A stretch of DNA of 64,000 nucleotides from Centropus unirufus (lineage: Eukaryota > Chordata > Aves > Cuculiformes > Centropidae): contig VYZI01001046.1 of the NCBI GenBank assembly GCA_013397695.1, forward strand, positions 18,966-82,965. Direction: 5' to 3'. The number at the start of each line of letters is the position of its first letter. The first letter of the stretch is position 1. A program made the position numbers and the translations under genes. Shown here one piece after another: positions 11,990 to 23,300 of this stretch. The notes under the pieces were generated by a model. That model did not search any database and was not told the DNA's origin. It saw nothing but the letters and a program-made list of their open reading frames with translations.

Positions 11990-12300
11990 GCACCGCAGGA
12001 TCCCCGGGACCCCCCCTTGGACCCCGTCAGGAGACCCTGAGCACCCCAGATACCTTCCCCCCGACACCTCCCTCCTCCACGCACCCCAGAGCCCCCATCC
12101 TGGGCACTCTGGACATCCCAGGGCCCCCCGGACTCCTACAGAGAACCCCCTCCCCCAGAGCCCCCTTCAGAGACCCCACTCCGAGACCCCCCATCCCCTG
12201 CGCATCCCAGAGACCCTCTCGGCGTGACCTCCCCCTCCCCACCCTGAGACCCCCAAAGGACGCCCCCTAAAGGCCCCTCCTCCCAACCAGAGTCCCCTCG
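11990..12300. repeat. C-rich degenerate low-complexity tract
   Basis: Strongly strand-asymmetric sequence with repeated GAGACCCC and CCCCAGAG-like words and many C runs on the plus strand. The minus strand therefore has many G runs and G-quadruplex potential. Confidence 0.65.
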
Positions 12301-12339
12301 CACCACTCAGCCCCTCTCGCGCTCCTCCATGCCCTGGCC

Positions 12340-12375
12340 CAGCGCTGCTGCTGCCGCCGCCGCCGCCACCTCCTC
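12340..12375. repeat. GCT/GCC trinucleotide run
   Basis: A short tract of consecutive GCT then GCC triplets next to the C-rich tract. It is low complexity and not part of an identified coding exon. Confidence 0.6.
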
Positions 12376-12435
12376 CTCCTCCCGCTGCTGCTCCTTCCTC
12401 CTCCTCGCCCGCCCTTTCCTGCGGCTCTGGCTCCG

Positions 12436-12640
12436 CTCGGAACCACGAGGGGGCGCTCGGCTCCACTCGGAATCGCTCGGAGAAGCTCGGTTCCGTTCGG
12501 CTCGGAGGCGCTCGGCTCCGCTCGGGATCTCTCGGCTCTGCTCGGCTGATCTCGGCCCCACTCGGCTCAGGGACGCTCGGTTCCTCTCGGCTCCGCTCGG
12601 GATCACTCGGCATCGCTCGGCTCCGCTCGGTTGAGCTCGG
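12436..12640. repeat. 10-bp CTCGG tandem repeat, array 1
   Basis: About 19 copies of CTCGG, nearly all starting 10 bases apart (occasionally 15), with variable bases between. On the minus strand this reads as long open frames rich in S, A, E, R and P. Those are a by-product of the repeat and not a gene. Confidence 0.85.
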
Positions 12641-13075
12641 CTGAACCACGAGCAGTGAGGCAAGAGCGGGGGACAGAGTGCATTTCCCACCTACGTGCAT
12701 GTGTGTAAATTATCCCGAAAATCTTATGAATATTCTGTTCCAAGGACTCGTTTTAAGGTTATTATGAACTTCACAACACCCAAATCTCCGCTCATTTGGA
12801 GCCACCTCTGCCTGACCTCGCATTGGAGATGGGGAAAGGCAGCAAACAGAGGGGACTGCGGAAGAAACTTGACAGACCCTGCTGAACACAAGGCGCTATC
12901 TCCGAAGAGCGAACAGCATCTGCAAAAAGACACTGTTTGAAAGAAAACATGCTCTCCGAGGGAGTTTCTGTCTTAACTTTCAAAAAATGCCATTGCTTAA
13001 ACGAAACTTGACTCTAGCTTAACGCGTTCCACTTGTTGTTATAGTAACTGCTTCTTCAGTCCCTAATTAGCTGGG
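12641..13075. other. AT-richer island between the two CTCGG arrays
   Basis: This sequence contrasts in composition with the CpG-rich DNA on both sides and contains no CTCGG units. No gene or known element is recognised. It could be an insertion into one original array. Confidence 0.45.
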
Positions 13076-13164
13076 CTCGGCCCCGCTCGGCTGAGTTCGG
13101 CTCCACTCGAGGCGTTCGGACCTGCTCGTCTGGGTTCGGCTCCGCTCGGAACCTCCCGGCTCGG
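13076..13164. repeat. 10-bp CTCGG tandem repeat, array 2
   Basis: A shorter, more degenerate array with the same CTCGG (or TTCGG) core, mostly every 10 bases, directly upstream of the CCAAT-box promoter. About 435 bp of AT-richer sequence separates it from array 1. Confidence 0.8.
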
Positions 13165-13169
13165 CGCAG

Positions 13170-13500
13170 GGGCGCCCCCTATTGGCCAGCCGCCGCTCGC
13201 CGTTTCAGCCGCTCCACGGCCCCTTTAAGTCTCTCAGCCCCGCCCTCTGAGCCGCTGGTAACACAAATATCCGAGCACTGGCGGATTGGACCGGTTGGGA
13301 CAAGCTCCGCCCCTAATGTCCCGGATGTTGGGCGGGGCTGCGGCGCAGCTTTCTGGACCCTTCCTCAGAGTTAGCCCCGCCCCCTCCGTCGCGTAAGAGC
13401 CAATCGCCGGCCGCAGAGGGGAGGCTTCACCCAATCAGCGTGAAGGGTAGGGGCGGTGTCCAATGGGCGCGCGGGGGCTGCTGGGAGGCGCGCGCGGCGG
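13170..13500. promoter_or_regulatory. Divergent CpG-island promoter of NUP98 (right) and probably PGAP2 (left)
   Basis: This is very GC- and CpG-rich sequence without a clear TATA box at the start site. Reverse CCAAT boxes (ATTGG) are at 13181-13185 and 13285-13289. Forward CCAAT boxes are at 13400-13404, 13431-13435 and 13460-13464. GC boxes of SP1 type are near 13305-13313, 13330-13338 and 13376-13388. Evenly spaced NF-Y boxes followed by a GC-rich noncoding exon are typical of housekeeping bidirectional promoters. The start sites themselves are inferred. Confidence 0.75.
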
Positions 13501-13603
13501 GCTGTGACGCAGCTTCCTCCTCCTTGCGGCGGCGGTGGCGGCGGCGGCTCCGTCCTGGCCGCCTCCCTCCTTCCCTGCCCTCGCCAAGCGGCGAGTGCCG
13601 GCG
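13490..13603 (+). other. NUP98: NUP98 exon 1, noncoding (5' end approximate)
   Basis: A GC-rich 5'UTR exon downstream of the CCAAT cluster, ending at a good donor (GTGAGC, 13604). A noncoding first exon followed by a second exon holding the ATG is the known vertebrate NUP98 arrangement. The transcription start is a guess. Confidence 0.6.
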
Positions 13604-13678
13604 GTGAGCACCGGGGCTGCCCTCCCTGCGCTGGGGCGGCCGGGGACGCGGGCACGGGGCGGGGCGAGGCGAGGGGGA

Positions 13679-14457
13679 AGGGTACCGGTTGTGGCGGGGC
13701 GGCCCGGCCCGGCTCGGACCTAGTGACGGCTGGGGCGCCAGTAGCGNNNNNNNNNNNNNNNNNNNNNNNNNNNNNNNNNNNNNNNNNNNNNNNNNNNNNN
13801 NNNNNNNNNNNNNNNNNNNNNNNNNNNNNNNNNNNNNNNNNNNNNNNNNNNNNNNNNNNNNNNNNNNNNNNNNNNNNNNNNNNNNNNNNNNNNNNNNNNN
13901 NNNNNNNNNNNNNNNNNNNNNNNNNNNNNNNNNNNNNNNNNGGTGGGTACCGGTTGTGGTCGGGGTCCTGGGTAGGGGGCGAGGGGCTGGGCAGAGCACC
14001 GCTGGTGGCTGGGGACCGCTAACGTGGGGGGATTGGGGTATACGGGAGGGGGAGGGACTGATTGTACCGTGTTCTCGGGCCAGTTGTGGCGGTAGTGAAC
14101 AGGGAAGGAGCAGAAAGGGGAGCGTGAAGGGCGGGGGTAGCGTGGGAGGTTGGGGGATGCATGGAGGGGAGAGGTGCCAGTCATGATGGGGCTTCCAGGG
14201 AAGCAGCAGAAAAGGGGGTGGGGGGTCGGAGATAGTGCTGGTAGTGCTGAGGGGTTAGGGGATACAGAATGGGAGTTGTGGCAGAAGGAACAGGGAGGAG
14301 AGTTTGTAACATGGGGGATTTGGGGGAGAGGCTGCTGGCTGTGCAGAGCTCTTGGTCTGGTTGTAGTGGGGGCCCTGGTGTGGGAGCATGGAGGGGAGGA
14401 GGGGGAAGGTACAGGTTGTGCTGGACTACAGCAGGGTTCTTGGGGAAGGAACAGGGA
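13679..14457. repeat. Degenerate minisatellite, about 115-bp period, in NUP98 intron 1
   Basis: Related words (GGTACCGGTTGTGG and variants, preceded by GGGGATxCxxGGAGGGG-like words) recur near 13681, 13945, 14060, 14172 and 14407. Spacings are about 114 bases or multiples of it. The assembly gap falls inside the array. Confidence 0.55.
13747..13941. other. Assembly gap (195 N)
   Basis: A run of 195 N inside NUP98 intron 1. The same GTACCGGTTGTGG word occurs just before and just after the gap, so it sits within a tandem repeat. Confidence 0.99.
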
Positions 14458-14458
14458 G

Positions 14459-14535
14459 AATCATAGAATCATTTGGTTGGAAAAGACATTTGAATTTGAG
14501 ATTATCAAGACCGACCGTGCTTGTCCACTACTAAA
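14459..14535 (-). mobile_element. CR1 LINE 3' end fragment
   Basis: The inverted terminus (AATCATAGAATCATTTGG) and about 60 bases of adjoining sequence, in NUP98 intron 1. Confidence 0.75.
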
Positions 14536-14544
14536 TCTCTCATC

Positions 14545-14690
14545 TTGTTACTTGGGAGCAGAGCCCGGAGAAGTGCTGGCTGCCCCATCCCTGGAGGTGT
14601 TGAAGGCCCGGTTGGATGCAGCTTGAAGTGTCCTGACGCAGTGATGGGCTTTGAGGTCCTTCCCAAACCATTCTGTGATTCTATGATTTA
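14545..14690 (+). mobile_element. CR1 LINE 3' end fragment
   Basis: A plus-oriented tail ending CATTCTGTGATTCTATGATT. With the copy at 14459 it forms an inverted pair whose 3' termini face outward. Confidence 0.78.
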
Positions 14691-15910
14691 TGAGCTGTAA
14701 ATAAGGTTGAGAGTAATGAGATTGAAGAACGGCCAAGTATAGCATGCAGCCTCTGTACCTGCCCTGAAGCAAGACTTGAGTAGGGCCAGAGCAAGGTGAT
14801 CAAAAATACCCTGTGGAAATGTGGAGCATAGCTGGGGTGGGAATGAGTCTGTGGTGTGTAAACGTGGAGTGCACTCAGCATCTGGCGTCCGGATGAAAGT
14901 GATCTTAAAAGTGTAAAAGAATAGGTAGGAGTCTTTTTAAGGCATCCTGGTAGGTGCTGTAGTGTAAAGGAGAGCAAACTATGGAGTTCTGGGAAGTGAT
15001 GGGTGTTCCTGGAAACCGCACATGGGTGAGTTGAGGTGCAAAGGCTGGGTTTTGAGAAGGTGAGCGGGATGTGGCTCTGGTTTGTCCTGTTATCCAGAGC
15101 CAGGTTCTGCTGGAAAACAAAAAAGCAGCCTTGGCACTGCAGAGATGTGTGTGGATGGGGGGAGTCTGTGGCGTGGGGCTTTGGGAACAGGTGTTCCAGG
15201 AGAGAGGGGATGGGCTGTGGGATGCAGTGGAATCCTGCATTCCCTGGAATACTCCCCCTGGCACGCAGTGTGCCTCTCCAGGAGGCTTAGGGTGCTCTTA
15301 TAATTTGTCAAATCAGCCTTTTCTTATGGGAGAATTATTTGAAGTCCTCTTAATGTGAATAAGGAAGACTGTAAGGACTTGCATGTGTGAGTGGGAGGGC
15401 TCCTGACACTGCAGTGCAGTGCATTGCTGCTGGTTTGAGTGGTTGAAAATTACCCAAAGCATCATATCAGCTTCAATGCAAGTGTCGGATTTGCTCTTGG
15501 ATGTTGTGTCCAGGAGCCTTGGGGTGGTTGCAGAGGTGTGGTGGGCAGCTACGGCTGCATGAACCGCGAATTTGACGCTTCCCAGAACTGTGGGTTTTTG
15601 GGAAATGACACACTTGTGGTTTTGTGAGCAGGCAGATTTAGTAACTCTGCTCTGGAGTGTCTGTGTCCGGGCTGTACGCAGAGTGCTGTGGGGTGTGAGC
15701 TTTCTGTTGGTGTGAAAAGGAATATAAAAGGGCATAAAGGGGTGTTCAGGAGGTGTAGAGAAGGTGTCAGCCCTGGGTGGAGGTAAGGGTGTGTGTTTAC
15801 AGTTTAATTTAAATTATTGGAATCCAAACAGAGAATACTCAATAGGAGTTCATCACTGTCCTGGGTGTTGAGCCTCTTGGAAAACCCCAATGGGCTTTAA
15901 AAAAAGCTGA

Positions 15911-16245
15911 AACCATGGCTTGGGTTGGAAAGGACCTTAAAGCTCCATCCAACCTGGCCTTGAACACCTCCAGCGATGGGGCAACCATCACTTCTCTGGC
16001 CACCTGGGCCAAGGCCTCCCCGCCCTCACAGCAAAACATTTTTTCCAAAGATCCAATCTCAGTCTCCCCTCTTGCAGCTGAAAACCTTTCCCCTCGTCCC
16101 ATCCCTGCACTTCCTGATCAAGGGCCCCTCCCCAGCTTTCCTGAGACCCTTTCCATACTGGAAGGGGCTCTAAGATCTTCCTGGAGCCTTCTCTTTTCCA
16201 GGCTGAACACCTTCAACTCTCCCAGCCTGTCCTCGTAGCAGAGGA
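15911..16245 (-). mobile_element. CR1 LINE 3' fragment
   Basis: NUP98 intron 1, antisense to NUP98. It starts ACCATGGCTTGGGTTGG and ends near CCCAGCCTGTCCTCGTAG. Confidence 0.85.
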
Positions 16246-17321
16246 CAGACTGCAAGTTGGTGTGTCCTTATCTAAAGCAGTATTTTCTGAACAAGATAGT
16301 GAATAGCGTTATGAAATGCTCTTGGCATGGGCCATGAGCTTACTGATTCTGTGCCACTGTGGAGGGCCCAATGCTGCCAGCTGGGAATTTTGCATGGATA
16401 ATGTTGGCATTTTTCAGTGGTGGAGCCAGTGCCTGCCACCCCAGTGCAGAGAAACGCTGCAGGTCCTTGGGCTGGAGTACAGCTTAGGATCTATTGTTGT
16501 TTTATCTCAGCCTGGTTGGCGGTGGTGGAGTAAGCTTTAATGCTGTGCTTGCTTGGAGAAGGAGCGAGGCAGTGTTGCCAGATGTGTCTGTAGCTATATC
16601 AGTGGGTGCTGTAAAGGTGAGGTAGGCGCCTGCTTGATTGGGGTAAAACTGCACTGAAAAGGGATTTGGAAACAACAACTTTTAGAGACTTAAGAGAATC
16701 CCAGTGCAGCCCCACTAGCAGTGAGCAGACGGAAGGTGTGTTCCTTCATCCCTAGAGCAGTGCATTCCCACTTGTGTTTGAAGCAGCTGGCAAATAGGAT
16801 TTAACAGAAAATCAGACATGAAAACTCCTGGGAGTTTGCAGAAACAGTAAGTCCCTGCAACTGTCCTTTGGGAAGCATTCTGGGGGTATGGGCTTCCAGG
16901 CTGAGCCAAAATGAGTTTGTGTTGCCTGGTGGGGATCAAATGTAGTGAGAACAGAGGTGGGAAGTGCCAATACAGGTGGATGCTCTAAATGATTTTGGGA
17001 ATGCATGGGTCAGGGGAGTAGTTTAATTCATTCATTTCTTCAGTCTGGAGGACTGAAAGCCGAATGCCCAGCTGCAGTTTAGGGTGGAAGCCTTGTGGTG
17101 TCACTGGGGTGTGAGTGTCTGTGTCCTTCTTGGGGTTCTGACTATGCTTCAGGTTGTTCAGTGTTGCTTAAACAGCCTGTTACACGCCTTATGGCAACAG
17201 TACATTAGGTTGCATATGTCGACAATGAGGAAGATGGAAAAATGGATTGTCAAGGTAAGCCTCAAATAAAAGCTGAATTCTTCCTTCCAGGTTTCACAGG
17301 GAAACCTGATCTGTCCTGAAA

Positions 17322-17394
17322 ATGTTTAACAAATCTTTTGGAACTCCATTTGGAGGCAGCACTGGCTTTGGGACAACCTCAACATTTGGGCAAA
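17322..17394 (+). CDS. NUP98: NUP98 coding exon 1 (residues 1-25)
   Basis: It starts with MFNKSFGTPFGG, the conserved NUP98 N terminus. The exon itself begins at 17291 or 17300 (two adjacent AG acceptors), leaving a short 5'UTR. The donor is GTAAGT at 17395, phase 1. Confidence 0.95.
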
Positions 17395-20300
17395 GTAAGT
17401 GATGGGTCTTTAGGAGTGGTGGTATTTCTCCTAGAGGTGCAGCTGGAGGATCAGATGGAGGTGGGGATTGTTTGTGTGTGATGGCATTGGACCGCTGCTG
17501 GGCTGTCTGGATAACTCAGCAGTGGCGGGAAGCAGGCTCCTGAATTGGGGTTGGGAGCCTTAGGTTTCTCCGCTAACGCCAGCTTTTAATCTGGATCAAA
17601 ACCAGAATTCCATGCATGCATATTGAAACTTCCTTTCTGAAAAGCAGTAGCAGCTCAGGTGCTTGGGTGGAGGCTGCCTTGCCGGGGGGAGGCAGGAGAG
17701 TCCTTCAAACAGGACTGGTTTCACTGAGGAGTGTCTTCAAAAGGCACACGTAAATAGCACTCTGAGTTTTTTGGCTGTTAAATTAGGCTATAAACTGTTG
17801 GACATTACATTTTTTAGGACAAACACAATAATTTTATGTTGCTTCTAAACCATGGTACAAGAAGAAAACCTTCCAGTAGTGTGGAAAGTGGTAGAGGCCT
17901 TGCAGAGGAGAGGCTTTACTTTCTGTAGAAGTGGCTGACTCAAACATTGCAGCTGTTTATTCGCACAGAGCTCCTGAAGCATTAATTGTACCACATCACA
18001 AATTCCAGGCACGGGTGTATCAATAGTCATGCACAAACTTACTCGGGGAAGTTAAAAAGGCAGTGGCAGCTTGTAGTCTGTAGGACATGTGTTTGGAATA
18101 TGGTTTCACCTCAACTGTTAACTTTCAGATGCTGGCTTTGGTACTACGAGCGGAGGAGCATTTGGAACATCAGCCTTCGGGTCTAACAATAATACTGGAG
18201 GCCTCTTTGGGAGCACACAGACCAAACCAGGTATGGCTGTTGTGTTGCAGAATGCAGCCCTGAAAGAAGGGTGTTACAGAAAATGGGGGAGGAAAAGAGA
18301 AACTCAATCCAACATAAAAAAACCCCAAAACAAACAGACAGCCATCAGCCACCCTAAAGTATCAAAACAACCAAAAATCCCCAAGGAAGTATGATTACAA
18401 ATGACTAATCATCTGTTTGTATCTTCAGGAGGATTATTTGGTTCGACTACGTTTAATCAGCCAGCCACCTCCTCCACAAGCACTGGCTTTGGCTTTGGAA
18501 CGTCAACTGGGACATCAAATAGCCTGTTTGGGACTACCAGCACGGGGGGGGGGCTCTTCTCATCCCAGAGCAATGCCTTTGCACAGAATAAGCCAGCTGG
18601 GTTTGGAAGTGAGTAAAACTACCACCACTCTCTTGAGCATTGCTTCCTTTCTTTGACTGAAGAGTGCAGAACACCGGGTGTACGAGTGGATCTGTTAATG
18701 TGGGGGTTTGGTTGTTTCTCCTAAAAGATACAGTGACGTAGTGGGTCACAGCAGCCAGGGGTGAGCCTGATGTCTGCAAAATCCATAGCTGCGTTTCTAG
18801 CCCCGAGTTAAAATAAGATAAAAAAGGTGGCATTTTCTGTTCATAAATATCTTTTGGTCCTGCTTGATTTTAGGCTTTTATTCTGCTGTTGCAGAGCAGT
18901 TACAGTTGGTTTTGCCTCTGGCGCTAGAATGCTTGAAATGGCCCAAACTCTCCTGTGACTCCCTGAAACAGAACATCTTGCAGAGCCTTCTGAGAAGAGA
19001 GAGGGAATCTCAGAGATTCCCTCTATATCTGTAATTATTGGCATTGCTGGGCATAGAGTGGTACCGGCTGCTGTGGTGATCTCAGTGGTTTCTGGGCTGA
19101 TGAGTTTGGGATGGGCCTCTACAGCAGAATAGTGTGTTAGCAGACCAACAGTTTCCAGCTCTGCTGTGAAAACATCTTCCTAGTAGGTTGTTCCTTTTCC
19201 AAACTATTTTGTAATTTGAAAAAAAAGTATTTGGGTTTGAATTTTAAACTTTAGGTTTTAGTACTGATCTCTTGATTTTATTTTTTTTTCTCTTTTTTTT
19301 TGTAAGACTTCGGAACAAGTACCAGCAGTGGAGGCCTTTTCGGAACCACTAACACTACTTCCAATCCTTTTGGGAGTACATCTGGATCTCTTTTTGGCCC
19401 AACTAGTTTTACTGCTGCTCCAACTGGCACAACCATTAAGTTTAATGTAAGTTCTGATTTTCCTTCTCCATTAAGCCTGTTTACTGTGGTAAGCATCGCA
19501 TTTTGCAGTTATTTATGTACTGTCTTGGTCAGTCATGGAGCTGAAAAAAATGAATAGTTTGTGTGCCAGCCTGCAGTGTGGTTTGAATAGTTTGAAAACA
19601 TACCTGTTGGTGGAGCTGTTGCAGTGGAAGCGGAATATACAAAGAACTGGACTTTTCTTTATTCTGAATTTCAGTAACACCCTGTTAGAATTGCTGGGTT
19701 TACAACTGGTTTAAAACTGAAGAGGTAAAACAGCTCTTAAAATCAAACCTTCTCAGGAAGGTGGGAAGTGTCTTGGAATTTGGGGTGATGGGTGCTAAAT
19801 GCTGACAGCAGTAAGGGTTAAAGACACCTCGGAGCAGGCCAAAATCAATGCAATTCTGTGCATGGCTTTGGAAATGTCAGCTGAAAAGTGAAGACTGTCT
19901 TGTGTTTTCTGGATGAGCTCCCTGGATGAGCTTGGAAAATGTCTTGGAAGTCTGTGGTGGCTGAAAACAGAGTGTAAGCCATGGTGGAATGGGTAGCAGA
20001 TACCATCTGGAAAGAGGTGTTCTTGTCTCCAGATGCTTGTTGATGCAAATCTCAGCCCTTTTCATTCCCAGACAGAGCTGGTTTAACAGTCTGAAACTCT
20101 GTTATTTTGGGATGCAGGCAGAGCTGTGATGATAACTCTGGCAGTCCGAGTGCCGTTAATGTGTACTTCCTTAGTACAGTAAAAAAAGTGGGGGATAATG
20201 GAATCCGTGTGTAGCTAAATCATTTGTCTCTCAAATCAAGGTAAACTACTCTTAAAGAGAAACTGAAAGCTGAATTGCACTCCACTGAGTGTTACTGGGG

Positions 20301-23300
20301 TGAATTCTACTGCTGATTTCCACTGAGTGTGTCTCATCACCACGTGAGACTGCAGCCTTGCAAATTACAGGACCGTGCTACATCTGGGTTCTAACAGCAT
20401 CTGCCCAGAGCACTGATTGCATTAATGGAATTAAACTGGATTTTAAACTTGTCTTAACCTCTTCTCTTGCAGCCACCGACTGGTACAGATACTATGGTGA
20501 AGTCTGGAGTTAGCACTAACATCAACACCAAACACCAGTGCATCACTGCCATGAAAGAGTATGAAAGCAAATCTCTGGAGGCGAGTCAAGCTCAAGCACC
20601 CATATCTTTTTTTGTTTGCTTGTTGTTGGTTTAGCAGAGCTTTTTCTGACTGTTAAAAGTATCTTCTGGGCTTGTTAATGCAAGTACAGCATTCAATATC
20701 TGCATTGCTTACAGAAGAGAGGTGTTGTCAAATAAAACAACTCATGCACCACTCATGGAAGAGAGGTATCATTAGATAAATCACTTTGTGCATTGACGTA
20801 TTCATTGCATTTATTTTTAAATGCTTAACACTCCTGGTTTTGAAGAGCTGGGATTCTGTCTCGCTGTGTACCAGAAGGATGAGAGATCACAGAGATCAGC
20901 CCTGTACTGCTGAGATAATGGCAGAATCTCAGACAAAACTGGGCTGTTTATATTAAACTAATGTTCCCAAGTGATAAACCTGAAGCCTTTCCCTTTCAAT
21001 GACTTATTTATACTTCAGAACAGGTTGTCTACTCAAAAGATCTGAAAAGCTCAGAGGAGTAAAATTGAAGCCCGAATGAGAGTTCCAAGTTTAGGTCCTG
21101 TTTATGGTGTTCTTTTTAAAAACATAAGTGTTAAGTTTTCTTGATACCTTTATCTCTGTGTAGGTTTGAGCACCGTGTAAGCATGCTGATGACATCATTC
21201 TAACCTCATCCCACTTGAAAAGAATGCGTAAATAGAACTGTGTTTTCCTTTACTAGGAACTCCGTTTAGAAGACTACCAAGCCAATAGGAAAGGCCCTTC
21301 CAATCCTGTGGGAGGGGGAGCGGCTGCAGGCTTGTTTGGCTCTTCTACTGCTACATCAAGTACAGCTACAGGACTCTTTGGCTCTTCTACCACTAATACA
21401 GGCTTTTCTTATGGACAGAACAAAACTGCTTTTGGAACCAGTAAGTGCTGCATGTCCCCTGTTGTTACTGTGCCCGGATGCAGAAATAGGGTCATAGAAT
21501 GGTTTTGGTTGTAAGAGACCTTTAAGATAAGAGTCCAACCATCGGCACCACCTCCACCAGTGCACAAGAATGCTTCCAGTAAAGAAATTCTTTCCAATAT
21601 CCAACCTAAATCTCCCCCCAACACATGTTGAGGTTATTTCCCCATGTCCTGTTGCCAGCTATAAGGAAGAAGAGACCAACCCCCACCTCACTATAACATT
21701 GTTTTCAGGTAGTTTTAGACAGTCATGAAGTCTCCCCTCAACCTCCTTTCCTCCAGTCTAAAGAAGCCCAGCTCTCTCAGCCAGTCTTCATAAAGCTTGT
21801 TCTCCAGCCCCTTCACCAGCTCTGTTCTCCTTCTCCAGACAGGCTTCAGAATGCTTTGTTAAGCTGTTTAAAATTCTGTCATGAAAAAAGATGAGGAAAC
21901 ACGAGTGCAAGCTGAGAGTTTTACTGGTTGTATGATCAAGACTCAATAATCAGGTTCTTTTCCATAGAAATATCTGTTTACTCTTTGGGGATTACAAGCT
22001 TCCTGCATCCTCCAGGTTTTGCTGGAGAACAACTCATTGAAGCATCTGGCTTTACAAGAACATCGGGTTGCTCCTGTGGGCGAGTACAGCAACTGGGAGT
22101 AAAACCACTGGGGCATAACTTAATGGGAAAAGGCTTTGGTTGGCTGGTGGTGACGTCAAGTTTCTACCGCTAATGAGAATGTGATCTCCCTGGAAATGGA
22201 GAAGTGGATTTATAGTAGCTTAACTAGGTCTTGCCCAGAGCATTTCTGCGCTGTAGACATGGGTTAGAATGTGAACCGTTTTTATCCTGGTTTCATACTG
22301 TCCAGCCTGAAGTTCTCAATCAAAAAGTAAAAGCCACTATGAAGGGACTGATTGATAGGGGTGATTGCGTGTCTGGTGGCTGCTGGTCAGTTATGCTGAC
22401 GAGATAGTGGACCTTGAGTGTAAACCAAGTAGTGCTGAAAAGTTCAAACACAATTTTTTTTTTTCTGTTTTTTGCTGCAAATCTAAATGTAAGCAGCAGT
22501 TTGTATTTGTGGATTGGGATTGTAAATAGGAGGTCAATGTCTTGTGGTCTGTAGAAAAAGAAGCAATTTTCTGTCCTAAGAAAAGCAGTGCTGTCTTGAG
22601 TTAGGATTGCATCTCTCCTTTACAACCAGGATCTGTTAGAGTGGGTCCAGAGGAGGCCATGGAGATGGTCCAAGGGCTGGAGCACCTCCCATATGAGGAC
22701 AGGCTGGGAGAGTTGAGGTTATTCAGCCTGGAGAAGCGAAGGCTCCCTGGAGACCTCAGAGCAGCTTCCAGTATGGAAAGGGGCTCCAGGAAAGCTGAGG
22801 AGGGGCTCTTGATCAGGGGGTGCAGGGACAGGACGAGGGGAAGGGTTTTGAGCCGCAAGAGGAGAGATCGAGATGAGACCTTAGGGAGAAATGTATTGTT
22901 GTGAGGATGGGGAGGCCCTGACCTGAGTTTCTCAGCGTGGTGGCGGCTGCTTCATCCCTGGAGCTGCTGAAGGCCAGGCTGGATGGGGCTTGGAGCCCTC
23001 TGATCCAGTGGGAGGTGTCCCTGCCCATGGCAGGGGGTTGGAACTGGCTGGGTTTTGAGGTCCCTTCCGACCAAAATCATGCTGTAATTGTAAATATTTG
23101 AGATTTTTTAACCATTGTGTTTATGTTGTAGGTACAACTGGCTTTGGAACAGGAACAACTGGGGGTCTCTTTGGTCAGCAGTCACAAACTACAAGTCTGT
23201 TTAACAAACCTTTTGGTCAAGCCACAACAACACAGAACACTGGCTTTTCCTTTGGCAATACCAGCACTCTGGGGCAGCCGAACACCAACACAATGGTGAG

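Noticed and set aside
12167..12700. Minus-strand 177- and 127-codon frames rich in S, E, R and P
   Set aside because: They are translations of the 10-bp CTCGG repeat and the adjacent low-complexity sequence. A 10-bp unit cycles through all frames, so long open frames arise without coding.
13427..14186. Open frames of 150-190 codons on both strands near the CpG island
   Set aside because: They exist only because they cross the 195-N gap, which contains no stops.
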